From: JALJPB01 sp963933115
GTDB lineage: Bacteria; Pseudomonadota; Gammaproteobacteria; Enterobacterales; Alteromonadaceae
NCBI GenBank assembly: GCA_963933115.1
Contig: CAWVSL010000003.1
Coordinates: forward strand, 54,253 to 118,252
Direction of reading: 5' to 3'
DNA: 64,000 bases
The notes beneath the pieces were generated by a model. The model did not search any database, was not told where the DNA came from, and worked only from the letters and a program-made list of their open reading frames with translations. Shown here piece after piece: positions 44,895 through 54,338 of this stretch. A program made the position numbers and the translations under genes. Each line of letters opens with the position of its first letter. The first letter of the stretch is position 1.

Positions 44895-46501
44895 TGACTA
44901 ATGTTACTGAGCCCTCAAAGGGTGAAATTTTAGCTGCAGTCGATGATTTATTGATAGATAACTTATCCGATGACACATCACTGAAAAATGACTTAGAGTC
45001 AGATGTAACTGATGGAGATGACTCTAAAACAGTTGAACGTTTACGTTTTCCCTTCGGTTATGCGCAACGTTATAATGTATTACTCAGTCAAGACGATGAT
45101 GGTTATGTGTTGCATTGCTTAGAAGATGTTAGTCAAAATGCTATTTTAGAAGCTCGTCGGATGCTTCGCGCTCCCTTTCGTTTTGACTTTCTTGAGCTAA
45201 ATGATTTTAAAAATTTATTAATGGAAGTCTACCAGCGAGACTCATCTGAAGCACAGCAAATGATGGAAGACATTGGTAATGAAGTTGACTTGTATTCTCT
45301 TGCCGATGAAATAACAGAAAGTGAAGATTTATTAGAAAATGAAGATGATGCACCGATTATTAAATTAATCAACGCCATGCTCAGTGAAGCCATCAAAGAA
45401 AATGCCTCTGATATTCATGTGGAAACATTTGAGAGTTCGCTTCAAATTCGTTTTCGTATCGACGGTGTTTTACGAGAAGTATTAAAGCCGCATCGCAAGT
45501 TAGCCTCTTTGTTAGTCTCACGTATCAAGGTTATGGCAAAATTAGATATTGCTGAAAAGCGGATCCCCCAAGATGGACGGATTTCGTTGAAAATCGGTGG
45601 TCGTGCCGTTGATGTCAGGGTGTCTACTATGCCGACAGGTCATGGTGAGAGGGTAGTCTTAAGGTTACTTGATAAAAATTCAGTGCGTCTTGATCTCGAA
45701 GAGTTAGGCATGACAGAAACTAATCGTGGGTTATTTTCTAAGCTTATTGAGAAACCTCACGGTATTATTTTAGTTACCGGCCCTACGGGCTCAGGTAAAA
45801 GTACTACGCTCTATGCCGGCTTAACGCAAATTGATGCTAAAGAACGTAATATTTTAACTGTCGAAGATCCCATCGAATACGCTATCGAAGGCATAGGTCA
45901 AACCCAAGTCAATACTAAAGTCGACATGACCTTTGCTCGAGGATTACGGGCTATTTTACGCCAAGACCCCGATGTAGTGATGATAGGTGAGATTCGTGAT
46001 CTTGAAACAGCACAAATTGCTGTTCAAGCGAGTTTGACCGGTCACTTAGTGCTATCGACTTTACATACAAATAGCGCAACCGGTGCTATTACGCGTATGG
46101 AAGATATGGGTGTAGAACCTTTTTTATTATCGTCAAGTTTACTGGGTGTATTAGCGCAGCGATTAGTGCGAACTTTATGCCCGCATTGCAGAGAATCTCA
46201 CCTACCCGACGAAGAAGAACTTCATCTGTTAGGTTTGCCAAAAGATAGCAAAGAGTCAATTTATCGTGCTGTCGGCTGTGCCGAATGTAACTTTAAAGGC
46301 TACCGTGGTCGAACAGGTATTCATGAATTATTACCGGTTGATGATAAAGTCCGTGAACTGATTCATAACGGTAAAGGTGAACAAGCCATTGAAAAATATT
46401 TACGTAAATCAATTCCTAGCATTAGACGAAATGGCTTTGATAGAGTAATGGAGGGTGTTACAACCCTCCAAGAAGTTTTACGTGTCACACGTGAGGATTA
46501 G
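44891..46501 (+). CDS. gspE: Type II secretion ATPase GspE
   Basis: The cytoplasmic motor ATPase. In 536 residues it has an N-terminal GspL-binding region, Walker A GPTGSGKST (297-305), an aspartate box and Walker B (DPDVVMIGEIRDLETA). A four-cysteine zinc loop follows (CPHC ... CAEC, about 430-475), which is typical of GspE. The first 40 residues (ILAAVDDLLIDNLSDDTSLK) are acidic and unlike the usual start. Start at 44891 overlaps the gspD stop in ATGA; the ATG at 44894 is an alternative. Confidence 0.96.
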   Translation: MMTNVTEPSKGEILAAVDDLLIDNLSDDTSLKNDLESDVTDGDDSKTVERLRFPFGYAQRYNVLLSQDDDGYVLHCLEDVSQNAILEARRMLRAPFRFDFLELNDFKNLLMEVYQRDSSEAQQMMEDIGNEVDLYSLADEITESEDLLENEDDAPIIKLINAMLSEAIKENASDIHVETFESSLQIRFRIDGVLREVLKPHRKLASLLVSRIKVMAKLDIAEKRIPQDGRISLKIGGRAVDVRVSTMPTGHGERVVLRLLDKNSVRLDLEELGMTETNRGLFSKLIEKPHGIILVTGPTGSGKSTTLYAGLTQIDAKERNILTVEDPIEYAIEGIGQTQVNTKVDMTFARGLRAILRQDPDVVMIGEIRDLETAQIAVQASLTGHLVLSTLHTNSATGAITRMEDMGVEPFLLSSSLLGVLAQRLVRTLCPHCRESHLPDEEELHLLGLPKDSKESIYRAVGCAECNFKGYRGRTGIHELLPVDDKVRELIHNGKGEQAIEKYLRKSIPSIRRNGFDRVMEGVTTLQEVLRVTRED

Positions 46502-46512
46502 GTAAATTTCTT

Positions 46513-47739
46513 ATGGCAGCATTTGATTACCAAGCAGTAAATAGCCGAGGCAAAATGATAAAGGGTGTTATCGAAGGTGATACCGCTAGGCAAGTGCGTA
46601 ATTTACTCCGTGAGCAAGGTTTGATGCCAACAGAAGTCATACCAAGCTTAACAAAAAAATCTTCAGGTCAAAGCTTTAGCCAAGGAAAAATTAAGGGCGG
46701 CAAAGTCTCTTCAAGTGAATTAGCATTAATTACTCGTCAATTAGCCACACTAGTGGAGTCAGGTTTACCGCTTGAGGAATCACTTATGGCGGTGGCTGAA
46801 CAGTGCGAAAAAAACAGCTTGAAAAGTATGATCATGGCAGTACGCACTAAAGTGACTGAAGGCTACGCTTTGGCAGAGAGTATGGCTGAATATCCACAGG
46901 TTTTTAATTACTTATTTCGCGCTATGGTCGCCGCTGGTGAAAAATCAGGGCACCTCGATAAAGTGCTTGACCGTTTAGCCGATTACACCGAGCAACGTCA
47001 GCAAATGCGTTCACAGCTCATCCAAGCATTAGTCTACCCCATTATTATGACGGTAGTCGCTGTTGGTGTTATTGCTATCTTACTAACCAAAGTCGTACCT
47101 AAAATTGTTGGTCAATTTGAACATATGGGAGAGAACCTGCCGGGGACAACAAAATTTTTAATTGCCAGTAGTGATTTTTTACAATCCTATGGCTTGTTTT
47201 TGGTTTTAGGTTTTGCCGGAATGTTATTACTCTTTAGTCAGCTATTGAAAAACCCAGCGTTCAAACTTGCCTTCCATCAAAGGTTAATTGCAATCCCTGC
47301 CATTGGTAAAGTGGTCAAAGGCGTTAATACCGCCCGATTTTCTCGAACATTAAGTATTTTAACAGCCAGTGCTGTTCCCCTACTCGATAGTATGAAAATA
47401 TCGGGAGATGTGTTAGATAATTTATACATGAAAAAACAAGTGAGGGAAGCCTCTAACCGAGTGAGAGAAGGGGCGAGTTTGCGAGTCGCTTTAGAGCAAA
47501 CTAAACTATTTCCACCGATGATGCTTCACATGATCGCCAGTGGTGAAAAAAGTGGTAAATTAGAACATATGCTAGGACGAGCTGCTGACAACCAAGACCG
47601 AGAATTTGAAGCGCTGATCAATATTTCACTTAAAGCCTTTGAGCCTGCACTGATGGTATCTATGGCTGTAGTGGTATTATTTATTGTCGTCGCCATTTTA
47701 GAACCAATTTTACAATTAAACACCTTAGTTGGTGGGTAA
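46513..47739 (+). CDS. gspF: Type II secretion platform protein GspF
   Basis: A polytopic inner-membrane protein (408 residues) at the centre of the assembly platform, rotated or moved by GspE. Two GspF domains flank the membrane helices: about 65-190 (SSELALITRQLATLVESGLP, MVAAGEKSGHL) and about 270-390 (FSRTLSILTASAVPLLDSM, MIASGEKSGKLEHML). Three helices are seen (about 170-192, 220-240, 375-400). It follows gspE by 11 bp. Confidence 0.96.
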   Translation: MAAFDYQAVNSRGKMIKGVIEGDTARQVRNLLREQGLMPTEVIPSLTKKSSGQSFSQGKIKGGKVSSSELALITRQLATLVESGLPLEESLMAVAEQCEKNSLKSMIMAVRTKVTEGYALAESMAEYPQVFNYLFRAMVAAGEKSGHLDKVLDRLADYTEQRQQMRSQLIQALVYPIIMTVVAVGVIAILLTKVVPKIVGQFEHMGENLPGTTKFLIASSDFLQSYGLFLVLGFAGMLLLFSQLLKNPAFKLAFHQRLIAIPAIGKVVKGVNTARFSRTLSILTASAVPLLDSMKISGDVLDNLYMKKQVREASNRVREGASLRVALEQTKLFPPMMLHMIASGEKSGKLEHMLGRAADNQDREFEALINISLKAFEPALMVSMAVVVLFIVVAILEPILQLNTLVGG

Positions 47740-47766
47740 ACTTTAACCCATAGTTAGGAACATATT

Positions 47767-48204
47767 ATGAAAAACACAGTTAAAATAAGTCGTGGTTTTA
47801 CTATCTTAGAAATGATGGTAGTCGTTGTTATTATTGGTATTCTTGCCAGTATGGTCGTCCCTAATTTAATGGGCAGCCAAGAGCGTGCAAATATGCAAAA
47901 AGCGGTGTCTGATGTCAGCGCTTTAGAAACCTCATTAAAAATGTACAAAATGGACAACTATGATTATCCCACTACTGATCAAGGGCTTGAAGCCTTAATC
48001 ACACTCACCGATATTGAACCTGAGCCACGCCGATTTCCTGAAGGTGGTTATGTGCAACGTTTACCTAATGATCCATGGGGTAATGAATATCAATTATTAA
48101 ACCCCGGTGAAAATAGCAAGATGGATGTTTTTTCTATGGGACCAGATGGTGAACCCGGCACTGACGATGATATTGGCAACTGGAATTTGGGTGACTATCA
48201 ATAA
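47767..48204 (+). CDS. gspG: Major pseudopilin GspG
   Basis: The main subunit of the periplasmic pseudopilus. The prepilin peptidase site is G10|F11 with Glu15 (RGFTILEMMVVVVIIG). The hydrophobic helix is followed by YPTTDQGLEALI and the calcium loop region near the end (MGPDGEPGTDDDIGNWNLG), both standard for GspG. The 145-residue length is standard. It begins 27 bp after gspF. Confidence 0.97.
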   Translation: MKNTVKISRGFTILEMMVVVVIIGILASMVVPNLMGSQERANMQKAVSDVSALETSLKMYKMDNYDYPTTDQGLEALITLTDIEPEPRRFPEGGYVQRLPNDPWGNEYQLLNPGENSKMDVFSMGPDGEPGTDDDIGNWNLGDYQ

Positions 48205-48244
48205 ATTCACTGTTTCTGAGAGCCGTAAGTGCCTAGAGATTATT

Positions 48245-48958
48245 ATGAAGGTTAAACCATTATCAAGGGTTCAAGTTATTAAAAAAAAATCAGGCTTTAC
48301 CTTGATAGAGATGATGCTCGTTATTATGTTGATTGGCGTTATGGTGGCTTTTGTCCAATTTAACGCCGGTGGCGATAAAAAAGAAAAGTTATTGCAACAA
48401 ACCAGCCTGCGTTTTGCTGGTATTTTTGAACTTGCGGCCGAATATTCTATGCTCAACAATATAGAATTAGGCTTACTTGTTGATAAAAATAGTTATCGTT
48501 TCTTGGCCTATGATGGCAGTCGTTGGACGGATGTGGGTGAAAATGAATTACTAGTGTCAACAGTGTTACCAGAAGGTGTAGAAATAGCTTTAGAGCTTGA
48601 TGATTTACCTATTGAAGAGCCACTATTCTTTGATACTGAGTTATTAAAAGAAAGTGGTTTTACTAATGGTGATGATAATGAAAGTGCTTTTGATGATAAA
48701 GCGAATGAAGACAAAATAAATACAGATGATCGGGGTACAGTGATTGAACCCAATAGTTCGAGTAACAAAAGAACCAAAAAGCTCATTCCTCAAGTGTACA
48801 TTTTATCGGGAGGAGATATCAGCCCGTTTAGTTTGACTTTTTATTTGAATGAAGAGTTCTCTGGCGATATTGGCAATGATGAAAATCAACCATTATATCG
48901 AGTTACTGGTATTTATAGTGTGCCACTTAAAGTGGAGGGACCTAGATTAGATGAGTAA
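48245..48958 (+). CDS. gspH: Minor pseudopilin GspH
   Basis: A minor pseudopilin with cleavage at G17|F18 (KSGFTLIEMMLVIMLIGVMV). I use the ATG at 48245; earlier codons in frame overlap gspG and encode unrelated sequence. The 237 residues make it longer than the usual 150-200, because an acidic, serine- and asparagine-rich insert (about residues 140-180, from NGDDNESAFDDKANEDK onward) interrupts the beta-rich part. The C-terminus overlaps gspI by 8 bp. Confidence 0.9.
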   Translation: MKVKPLSRVQVIKKKSGFTLIEMMLVIMLIGVMVAFVQFNAGGDKKEKLLQQTSLRFAGIFELAAEYSMLNNIELGLLVDKNSYRFLAYDGSRWTDVGENELLVSTVLPEGVEIALELDDLPIEEPLFFDTELLKESGFTNGDDNESAFDDKANEDKINTDDRGTVIEPNSSSNKRTKKLIPQVYILSGGDISPFSLTFYLNEEFSGDIGNDENQPLYRVTGIYSVPLKVEGPRLDE

Positions 48959-49334
48959 TAATAAATTCAACAACCGCGGTTTTACCCTATTAGAAGTACT
49001 ACTTGCTATGGCAGTTTTTGCTATAGCGGGGGTTTCGCTGTTGGGTGCGGCAGGTAATAATTTTACCCATATAAATCATCTAGAAACCAAAATGATAGCG
49101 AGTTGGGTTGCCTCTAATCAATTAGTCACCAGTTCTGTTGATCAAACCTGGCCGCCTAAAAATAACAAAAAAGGTAAGGAAGAAATGGCAGGTCGTCAAT
49201 GGTATTGGCAACAGAAAGTGATTGAAACTGCTGATAATGATATGCGTGCTATTGTCATGGAAGTTCGCCTCGCTGAAGATGACAAGCAAGTGTTAACGAG
49301 TTTGATGACTTATATATCTAAAACTGACAAGTAA
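48951..49334 (+). CDS. gspI: Minor pseudopilin GspI
   Basis: A 127-residue pseudopilin with leader cleavage at G10|F11 (NRGFTLLEVLLAMAVFAIAG). GspI starts the pseudopilus tip complex with GspJ and GspK. Conserved GspI features include the NNFTHINHLETKMIASWVAS region and a WYWQ block. It overlaps gspH by 8 bp and gspJ by one base (TAATG). Confidence 0.93.
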   Translation: MSNNKFNNRGFTLLEVLLAMAVFAIAGVSLLGAAGNNFTHINHLETKMIASWVASNQLVTSSVDQTWPPKNNKKGKEEMAGRQWYWQQKVIETADNDMRAIVMEVRLAEDDKQVLTSLMTYISKTDK

Positions 49335-50047
49335 TGCGGAAATCACCTGTCATAGTTATTCATCAGTTGAGCGCAATCAAAGGCTTCACTTTACTTGAGG
49401 TGTTATTAGCCATTGCTATTTTTTCAGTGATCAGTTTATCAAGTTTCACCTTATTCGATACTATTTTGAACGCAGATGAAAACTCACAACGAAGCAGCGC
49501 TAGACAAAATGAATTGCAGCGAGCATTCCTTTTAATTGAACGTGATTTTTTACAAATTGCTCACCGAAGTATTCGTTTTAATGGGGAAGAGCCCCTTGAA
49601 GAGTTTATTTATACAGACAGCAGTGCCATTTTTTCTGATTTTCAAACATTAGGATTTGTTCGGGGAGGTTGGACAAATCCAGGGTTATTGTTACCGCGTA
49701 GTAATATGCAGTCAGTGGCTTATCAATTAAATGAAAAAACCTTAGAACGCTTACATTTTAACTTTGTTGATGCTGTTGTTGGTCAAGAACCTAAAGTGCG
49801 ACCATTAATTAGCGGTGTTGAGCAATTAGCTTTTGAGTATTACGACGGAAAAAAATGGCAAAAAAAATTAGACAGCGTAAAAGTTCCTACGGCGATTGCG
49901 ATAGAACTTGAACTTGAAGATTATGGCTTAGTGCGTCGGCAATTTCTTATCGCAGGAGCGCTTGAGCAGCAAAGCAATAATCAGTCAACAGATGAAAATA
50001 GCTCACCAAGTCCTTTACCAAGATCTCGTGGTAGGCTAGGCCGTTAA
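49334..50047 (+). CDS. gspJ: Minor pseudopilin GspJ
   Basis: A 237-residue pseudopilin with cleavage at G17|F18 (IKGFTLLEVLLAIAIFSVIS). The globular part has the GspJ-like RNELQRAFLLIERDFLQIA-type helix and VRPLISGVEQLAFEYYDGKK. It ends in a serine/arginine-rich tail (SSPSPLPRSRGRLGR). gspK begins at the very next base. Confidence 0.94.
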   Translation: MRKSPVIVIHQLSAIKGFTLLEVLLAIAIFSVISLSSFTLFDTILNADENSQRSSARQNELQRAFLLIERDFLQIAHRSIRFNGEEPLEEFIYTDSSAIFSDFQTLGFVRGGWTNPGLLLPRSNMQSVAYQLNEKTLERLHFNFVDAVVGQEPKVRPLISGVEQLAFEYYDGKKWQKKLDSVKVPTAIAIELELEDYGLVRRQFLIAGALEQQSNNQSTDENSSPSPLPRSRGRLGR

Positions 50048-51046
50048 ATGGATATGGTCAATAATAAGCAACAAGGCGTTGCGTTAGTTACGGTTTTATT
50101 AATTGTTGCTTTAGCCGCTATTTTAGCAACTGAAATGACCGCTCGTTTGCAATTGCAAATGCAGCGCTCAACCAATATCATCTTTAATCAACAAGCTTAT
50201 TGGTATGCCATGGGGGCAGAGGCTTTTGCTAAACGGGTATTGATTACTACTTTTGACGAGGACCCGAACACCACAAACTTAGGTCAAATGTGGGCGCAAG
50301 GTGAGACAACATATCCGGTTGATTATGGACAAATAACAGGTGAAATTATTGACTCGCAGGCCTGTCTCAATTTAAATGCTTTGCGAACCAAAGCCAAGAA
50401 AAATAGTTCAGTACAAGAAATAAAAGTACCAGCCAGAGCGGTACTCGAAGAACTGATTATAGCGTTAAATATTGAAGGAATAGGTCAGTTTGAAGCTGAA
50501 TCTATGGGTGATGCGTTAACTGACTGGCTTGATGATGACAGTGGTATTAGTAGCGCAGGAGGCGCTGAAGATAATGATTATGCTTCGTTAGAGTTTCCAT
50601 ACTTATCAGCTAATAATTTTTTAGCCAGTATTGAAGAGTTGAGAGTAGTCGCCCATTTTACTGTGCCGGTAATTTATGCATTAAAACCTTATGTTTGTGT
50701 ATTACCCGCTACTGATTTACATAAAATCAATATTAATACCATTAGCAGTGACAGTGTTAAATTATTACAAGCATTATTAAAGAGCAGCCGTGATGAGGCG
50801 AGTCAAATCTTGTCTGCACGAGAGGAAGATGGCTTTAAAGACTTAAATGACTTTTTTAGTTTGCCAGAAATGAACAACATAAAGTTATCAGATGAAATAA
50901 AAGATCAGTTTGTAGTTGATAGCGAATACTTTACACTCAAAACGACAACCAGTTTTAATGGCAGTTACTTTGCGCTTAATTCCATGCTCAAAGTCGCAAA
51001 TAATAAAAATATTACCGTAATTAGCCGTACGATAGGACGACATTAA
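50048..51046 (+). CDS. gspK: Pseudopilin tip protein GspK
   Basis: A large minor pseudopilin (332 residues) that caps the pseudopilus. Cleavage is predicted at G10|V11 in QQGVALVTVLLIVALAAI. As usual for GspK, the +5 glutamate is absent. The globular domain includes CLNLNALRTK and LTDWLDDDSGISSAGGAEDN, where calcium-binding acidic residues occur. The helical domain ends with INTISSDSVKLLQALL. One-base overlap with gspL (TAATG). Confidence 0.95.
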   Translation: MDMVNNKQQGVALVTVLLIVALAAILATEMTARLQLQMQRSTNIIFNQQAYWYAMGAEAFAKRVLITTFDEDPNTTNLGQMWAQGETTYPVDYGQITGEIIDSQACLNLNALRTKAKKNSSVQEIKVPARAVLEELIIALNIEGIGQFEAESMGDALTDWLDDDSGISSAGGAEDNDYASLEFPYLSANNFLASIEELRVVAHFTVPVIYALKPYVCVLPATDLHKININTISSDSVKLLQALLKSSRDEASQILSAREEDGFKDLNDFFSLPEMNNIKLSDEIKDQFVVDSEYFTLKTTTSFNGSYFALNSMLKVANNKNITVISRTIGRH

Positions 51047-52332
51047 TGGCCGAAAATTTATATATCCGCATTGGCAGCCAAGCACAGGATGCTATTCATT
51101 GGTTGATTCACTCAGCCAGCGACGAAGAAATAATTGCCAGTGGCAAGCTCAGTAATGCCAGTGAATTAGTTCAGTTGTCTGAAAAAGCTCAGCAAAGGCA
51201 AGTCATAGTTTTAGTACCGAGTTGTGATTTGGTACTAAAAAGCTTAAATGTACCGAGTAAATCAGTTCGAGCAATGCACCAAGCGGTACCTTACATGCTA
51301 GAAGAAGAACTAGCACAAGATGTAGAGCAAATGTTTTTTGCCTACGGTGATGTTAGTAATCAAGACCAAGAGGCATCAACTCATCAGAATTGTTTTGTTG
51401 CAGCGATTGATAGAACGCTTATGCAACAATGGCAACAGTGGTTTGCTGATGCCAATATCAACTTTAAAAAAATGTTGCCTGACGCACTGGCAATGCCCCT
51501 TGTCAATGATGGTTGCAGTGCGATTGTTTTAGACCAACAAGTCATACTTCGCCAAGGCCCTTGGCAAGCCATGACCATTGATTCTCAGGCATGGGCTGTT
51601 ATCAGCAGTCAATTGATTAATACAGCAGATGATAAAAACAAAGAGTTGGCAGATACAAATGAAGGGAGTCCATTCCTTATTAATGCTTACTCAACGTTAC
51701 CTTCTGGTGCTAACGAATTAAATATTAAAGCAATGCCAGAGGAGTTACCTTTAGCATTACTTGCTCAACAGGCAATAATACAGCCCTTTAATTTACTTCA
51801 AGGTGAATTTCAGTATCACGAAAAACGTTCACCAGTAGTCGCTAATTGGTTATGGGCGGCAGGTATTGCTATTTTTGCACTCTTGTTTAATGTTGGTTTA
51901 AAAGGTGGGCAATTATTACAGGTGAACTCACAACTAGAGTCTGTTGAGCAAGAGATAGTCAATAGTTATAAAGCAACTTTCCCAAACACTAAAAATGTTA
52001 GGGTCAACACAATAAAATCCCAATTAAAACGAAAACTTACTCAAGTGGGTGACGGTAATTCTCAAACAGGTTTTTTAGTCATGCTAGGTAAGATTCGTCC
52101 AGCTTTTGAGGCGGTACCAGAATTAAAGCCCGAGTCGTTAAAATTTGATGGTAAACGCCAGGAAATTAGACTTCAAGCAATCGCTAATGATTATCAATAT
52201 TTTGATAAATTTAAAATAGAAATTGAAAAAAATCAATTAAGCGTTAAAAAAGGGGCACAAAGTAACCAAGATGATCAAGTCTCAGGCTCATTTAGTATTT
52301 CTGAGCCAAGTAGTATAAGGGGCAAATCATGA
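51046..52332 (+). CDS. gspL: Type II secretion protein GspL
   Basis: GspL recruits GspE to the membrane. The 428 residues comprise an actin-like cytoplasmic domain (about 1-255; LVPSCDLVLKSLNVPSKS and AVPYMLEEELAQDVEQ are typical), a membrane helix (about 264-282, VANWLWAAGIAIFALLFNVG) and a ferredoxin-like periplasmic domain (about 320-400). It overlaps gspM by 4 bp (ATGA). Confidence 0.93.
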   Translation: MAENLYIRIGSQAQDAIHWLIHSASDEEIIASGKLSNASELVQLSEKAQQRQVIVLVPSCDLVLKSLNVPSKSVRAMHQAVPYMLEEELAQDVEQMFFAYGDVSNQDQEASTHQNCFVAAIDRTLMQQWQQWFADANINFKKMLPDALAMPLVNDGCSAIVLDQQVILRQGPWQAMTIDSQAWAVISSQLINTADDKNKELADTNEGSPFLINAYSTLPSGANELNIKAMPEELPLALLAQQAIIQPFNLLQGEFQYHEKRSPVVANWLWAAGIAIFALLFNVGLKGGQLLQVNSQLESVEQEIVNSYKATFPNTKNVRVNTIKSQLKRKLTQVGDGNSQTGFLVMLGKIRPAFEAVPELKPESLKFDGKRQEIRLQAIANDYQYFDKFKIEIEKNQLSVKKGAQSNQDDQVSGSFSISEPSSIRGKS

Positions 52333-52796
52333 AGAACTGGTGGCAACAGCTTGATGTTCGTGAGCAAAAATTATTAGCCGCTATGGCCACGTTAATCGGC
52401 ATATTTTTACTTTATAGTTTAATTTGGCAACCATTAAATGAAAATCTGGCCAAGTCGTCAAAGAAACTTGCGAGACAACAAGTGTTATTAACTTGGGTGG
52501 ATAGCAATACCGCACGTTACCAGCAGTTGAATAAGGGGGCTAACAAAAAAAGTTCAGGTAGTATCTCTAGCATCGTTAATCGTACGGCTAGAAATTATCA
52601 AATAACGGTAACCCGTATGCAACCTCAGGGCAATGAATTACAGGTATGGATTGATGAAGTTGCCTTTAAAGACTTGTTGAAATGGTTAGAGCAACTATCT
52701 CTTAGTGAGGGTTTACAAGTTCAAGGTATCGATTTAACTCGTGGTGAAAAATCAGGTGTAGTTAGGGTACGTCGTTTACAGTTAGGAAAAAATTAA
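52329..52796 (+). CDS. gspM: Type II secretion protein GspM
   Basis: A 155-residue bitopic protein with a helix at about residues 16-36 (AMATLIGIFLLYSLIWQPL), preceded by the family-like WWQQLDVREQKLL, and a periplasmic ferredoxin-like domain. It stabilises GspL. The gspN start lies 24 bp downstream. Confidence 0.9.
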   Translation: MKNWWQQLDVREQKLLAAMATLIGIFLLYSLIWQPLNENLAKSSKKLARQQVLLTWVDSNTARYQQLNKGANKKSSGSISSIVNRTARNYQITVTRMQPQGNELQVWIDEVAFKDLLKWLEQLSLSEGLQVQGIDLTRGEKSGVVRVRRLQLGKN

Positions 52797-52820
52797 TGTT
52801 ACCAAGTGTAGGAATATAAG

Positions 52821-53561
52821 ATGAAACAGTGGTTTGCCATTGGGGCAATTTTTATGAGTGTTTATTTGGCTTTTGTTATTGCCGCCGTTCCCGCTAGTTT
52901 TGTTATTAGTTACATTAAACTGCCGAGCAATATCACATTAAGTGGTATAAAAGGTACTATGTGGCAGATGAAGGTTGAAGAAGTTGTTCACCCTAAAGTG
53001 ACGATTGATAATGTGAAGGCTTCTTTAAATATCTGGTCATTTTTTTCTTTAGACCCAAGCCTTGACCTTGAATTTGGTGATGATTTTAGTATGGGGCCTA
53101 GTGGCAAGTTATCAGTGGCAGGGTTATTAGCCGATATCACCATTAGTGATGCCACAGTGGTAATGTCAGCAGATGCTATTGCTCAGCAATTAATTCTACC
53201 TGTGGCATTAGTTGCTAGCGGCGAGATCAATGTCTTCATTGAAACCTTAATTGTTGACCAGCCTATCTGCCGAAGAATACAAGGTAATATTACCTGGAAA
53301 AAACCTTCTCTGTCGGCATTAAATGAGACGGTTAAACTAGGTGACTTAGCGGCAAAACTATCATGTGAACAAGGGGCTCTAGCAATAACTATTGATGAAA
53401 AAAATGATTTAGGTCTGTCTTTTGTCACTTATGTTCGCCCCAAAAAGATCAGTGGTAATGGATATCTAAAACCAGCGAAAAGTTTTCCTAATAATTTAAG
53501 AGCAGCATTACCATTTTTGGGTAAAACTGATAAGCAAGGGCGATATCGTTTGTTTTTCTAA
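52821..53561 (+). CDS. gspN: Type II secretion protein GspN
   Basis: A 246-residue inner-membrane-anchored protein, the last of the operon and the only non-essential one in most systems. A single hydrophobic N-terminal segment (about 3-30) precedes a beta-rich periplasmic part. Conserved-type blocks are LSGIKGTMWQMK, NIWSFFSLDPSLDLEFGDDF and the GNGYLKPAKSFP end. It converges on yrfG, 15 bp apart, with no clear terminator. Confidence 0.88.
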   Translation: MKQWFAIGAIFMSVYLAFVIAAVPASFVISYIKLPSNITLSGIKGTMWQMKVEEVVHPKVTIDNVKASLNIWSFFSLDPSLDLEFGDDFSMGPSGKLSVAGLLADITISDATVVMSADAIAQQLILPVALVASGEINVFIETLIVDQPICRRIQGNITWKKPSLSALNETVKLGDLAAKLSCEQGALAITIDEKNDLGLSFVTYVRPKKISGNGYLKPAKSFPNNLRAALPFLGKTDKQGRYRLFF

Positions 53562-53576
53562 ACGTTAATTTTCTGA

Positions 53577-54248
53577 CTAAACGGGATTGTTTAAAATATC
53601 CTTTAGTAGCAAATTATAATCGTTAATCGCTGGGAATTGGTCAAACACATTTTCTGGTTTCTTACTGTCAGGATTTGTTATTGCTAATAAATGTCTAATA
53701 CCAAATAATTTTGCTGACTCTAAAATGGGTAAACTGTCATCAACAAATAAAGTGCTATGGAGTTCAAAAGGCTGTTTCTTTTGTAAACGTTGCCATAAAA
53801 GTTGTGACTCTTTAGTGACACCAAATTCATGAGTGGAATATAAAACATTAAAATATTTATCCAGCTCGGTACGTTCAATCTTTAAAGCCAAACTGTCTGG
53901 ATGAGCATTTGTTACTAAAATAACTTCGCGGCCACTGGTTTTTAATGCGGTCAGAAATTCATGAGCATCGCTTCGTAATTCAATTAAATGTTCTATTTCA
54001 CGTTTTAACTTTGCAATAGGTAATTGTGTTTGTTTAGCCCAATAATCAAGGCAATACCAATCTATAGTTCCAGCGACCTTTTGGTAATGCTTGGCTAATT
54101 TTTCTCTTGCTTCTTTTATACTGATTTTTGCTTCTTCACTGTACCTTTTAGGTAGATGCTCTAGCCAAAATTGATTGTCATAATGTAAATCTAGTAAGGT
54201 ACCATCCATATCCAGTAAAACAGTTTTGATTTGTGACCAATCAAGCAT
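53577..54248 (-). CDS. yrfG: GMP/IMP nucleotidase YrfG
   Basis: A 223-residue HAD hydrolase that dephosphorylates purine mononucleotides. Motif I is LLDMDGTLLDLHYDN (nucleophile and acid/base aspartates). Motif II is LVTNAHPDS, then a lysine in GVTKESQL, and motif IV is FVDDSLPIL. WLEHLPKRYSEEAKIS is typical of YrfG over other HAD families. It is divergent from nudE (90 bp), the same neighbourhood as in Escherichia coli. Confidence 0.92.
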   Translation of the reverse strand: MLDWSQIKTVLLDMDGTLLDLHYDNQFWLEHLPKRYSEEAKISIKEAREKLAKHYQKVAGTIDWYCLDYWAKQTQLPIAKLKREIEHLIELRSDAHEFLTALKTSGREVILVTNAHPDSLALKIERTELDKYFNVLYSTHEFGVTKESQLLWQRLQKKQPFELHSTLFVDDSLPILESAKLFGIRHLLAITNPDSKKPENVFDQFPAINDYNLLLKDILNNPV

Positions 54249-54338
54249 AGATTTTTCTCTTAAAAGCAGCGTATTATAGGGGAAGAATTAATCATACCAT
54301 TTATAGCTCTTTGGTATCAGAACTTTGCATAAAGGCAA

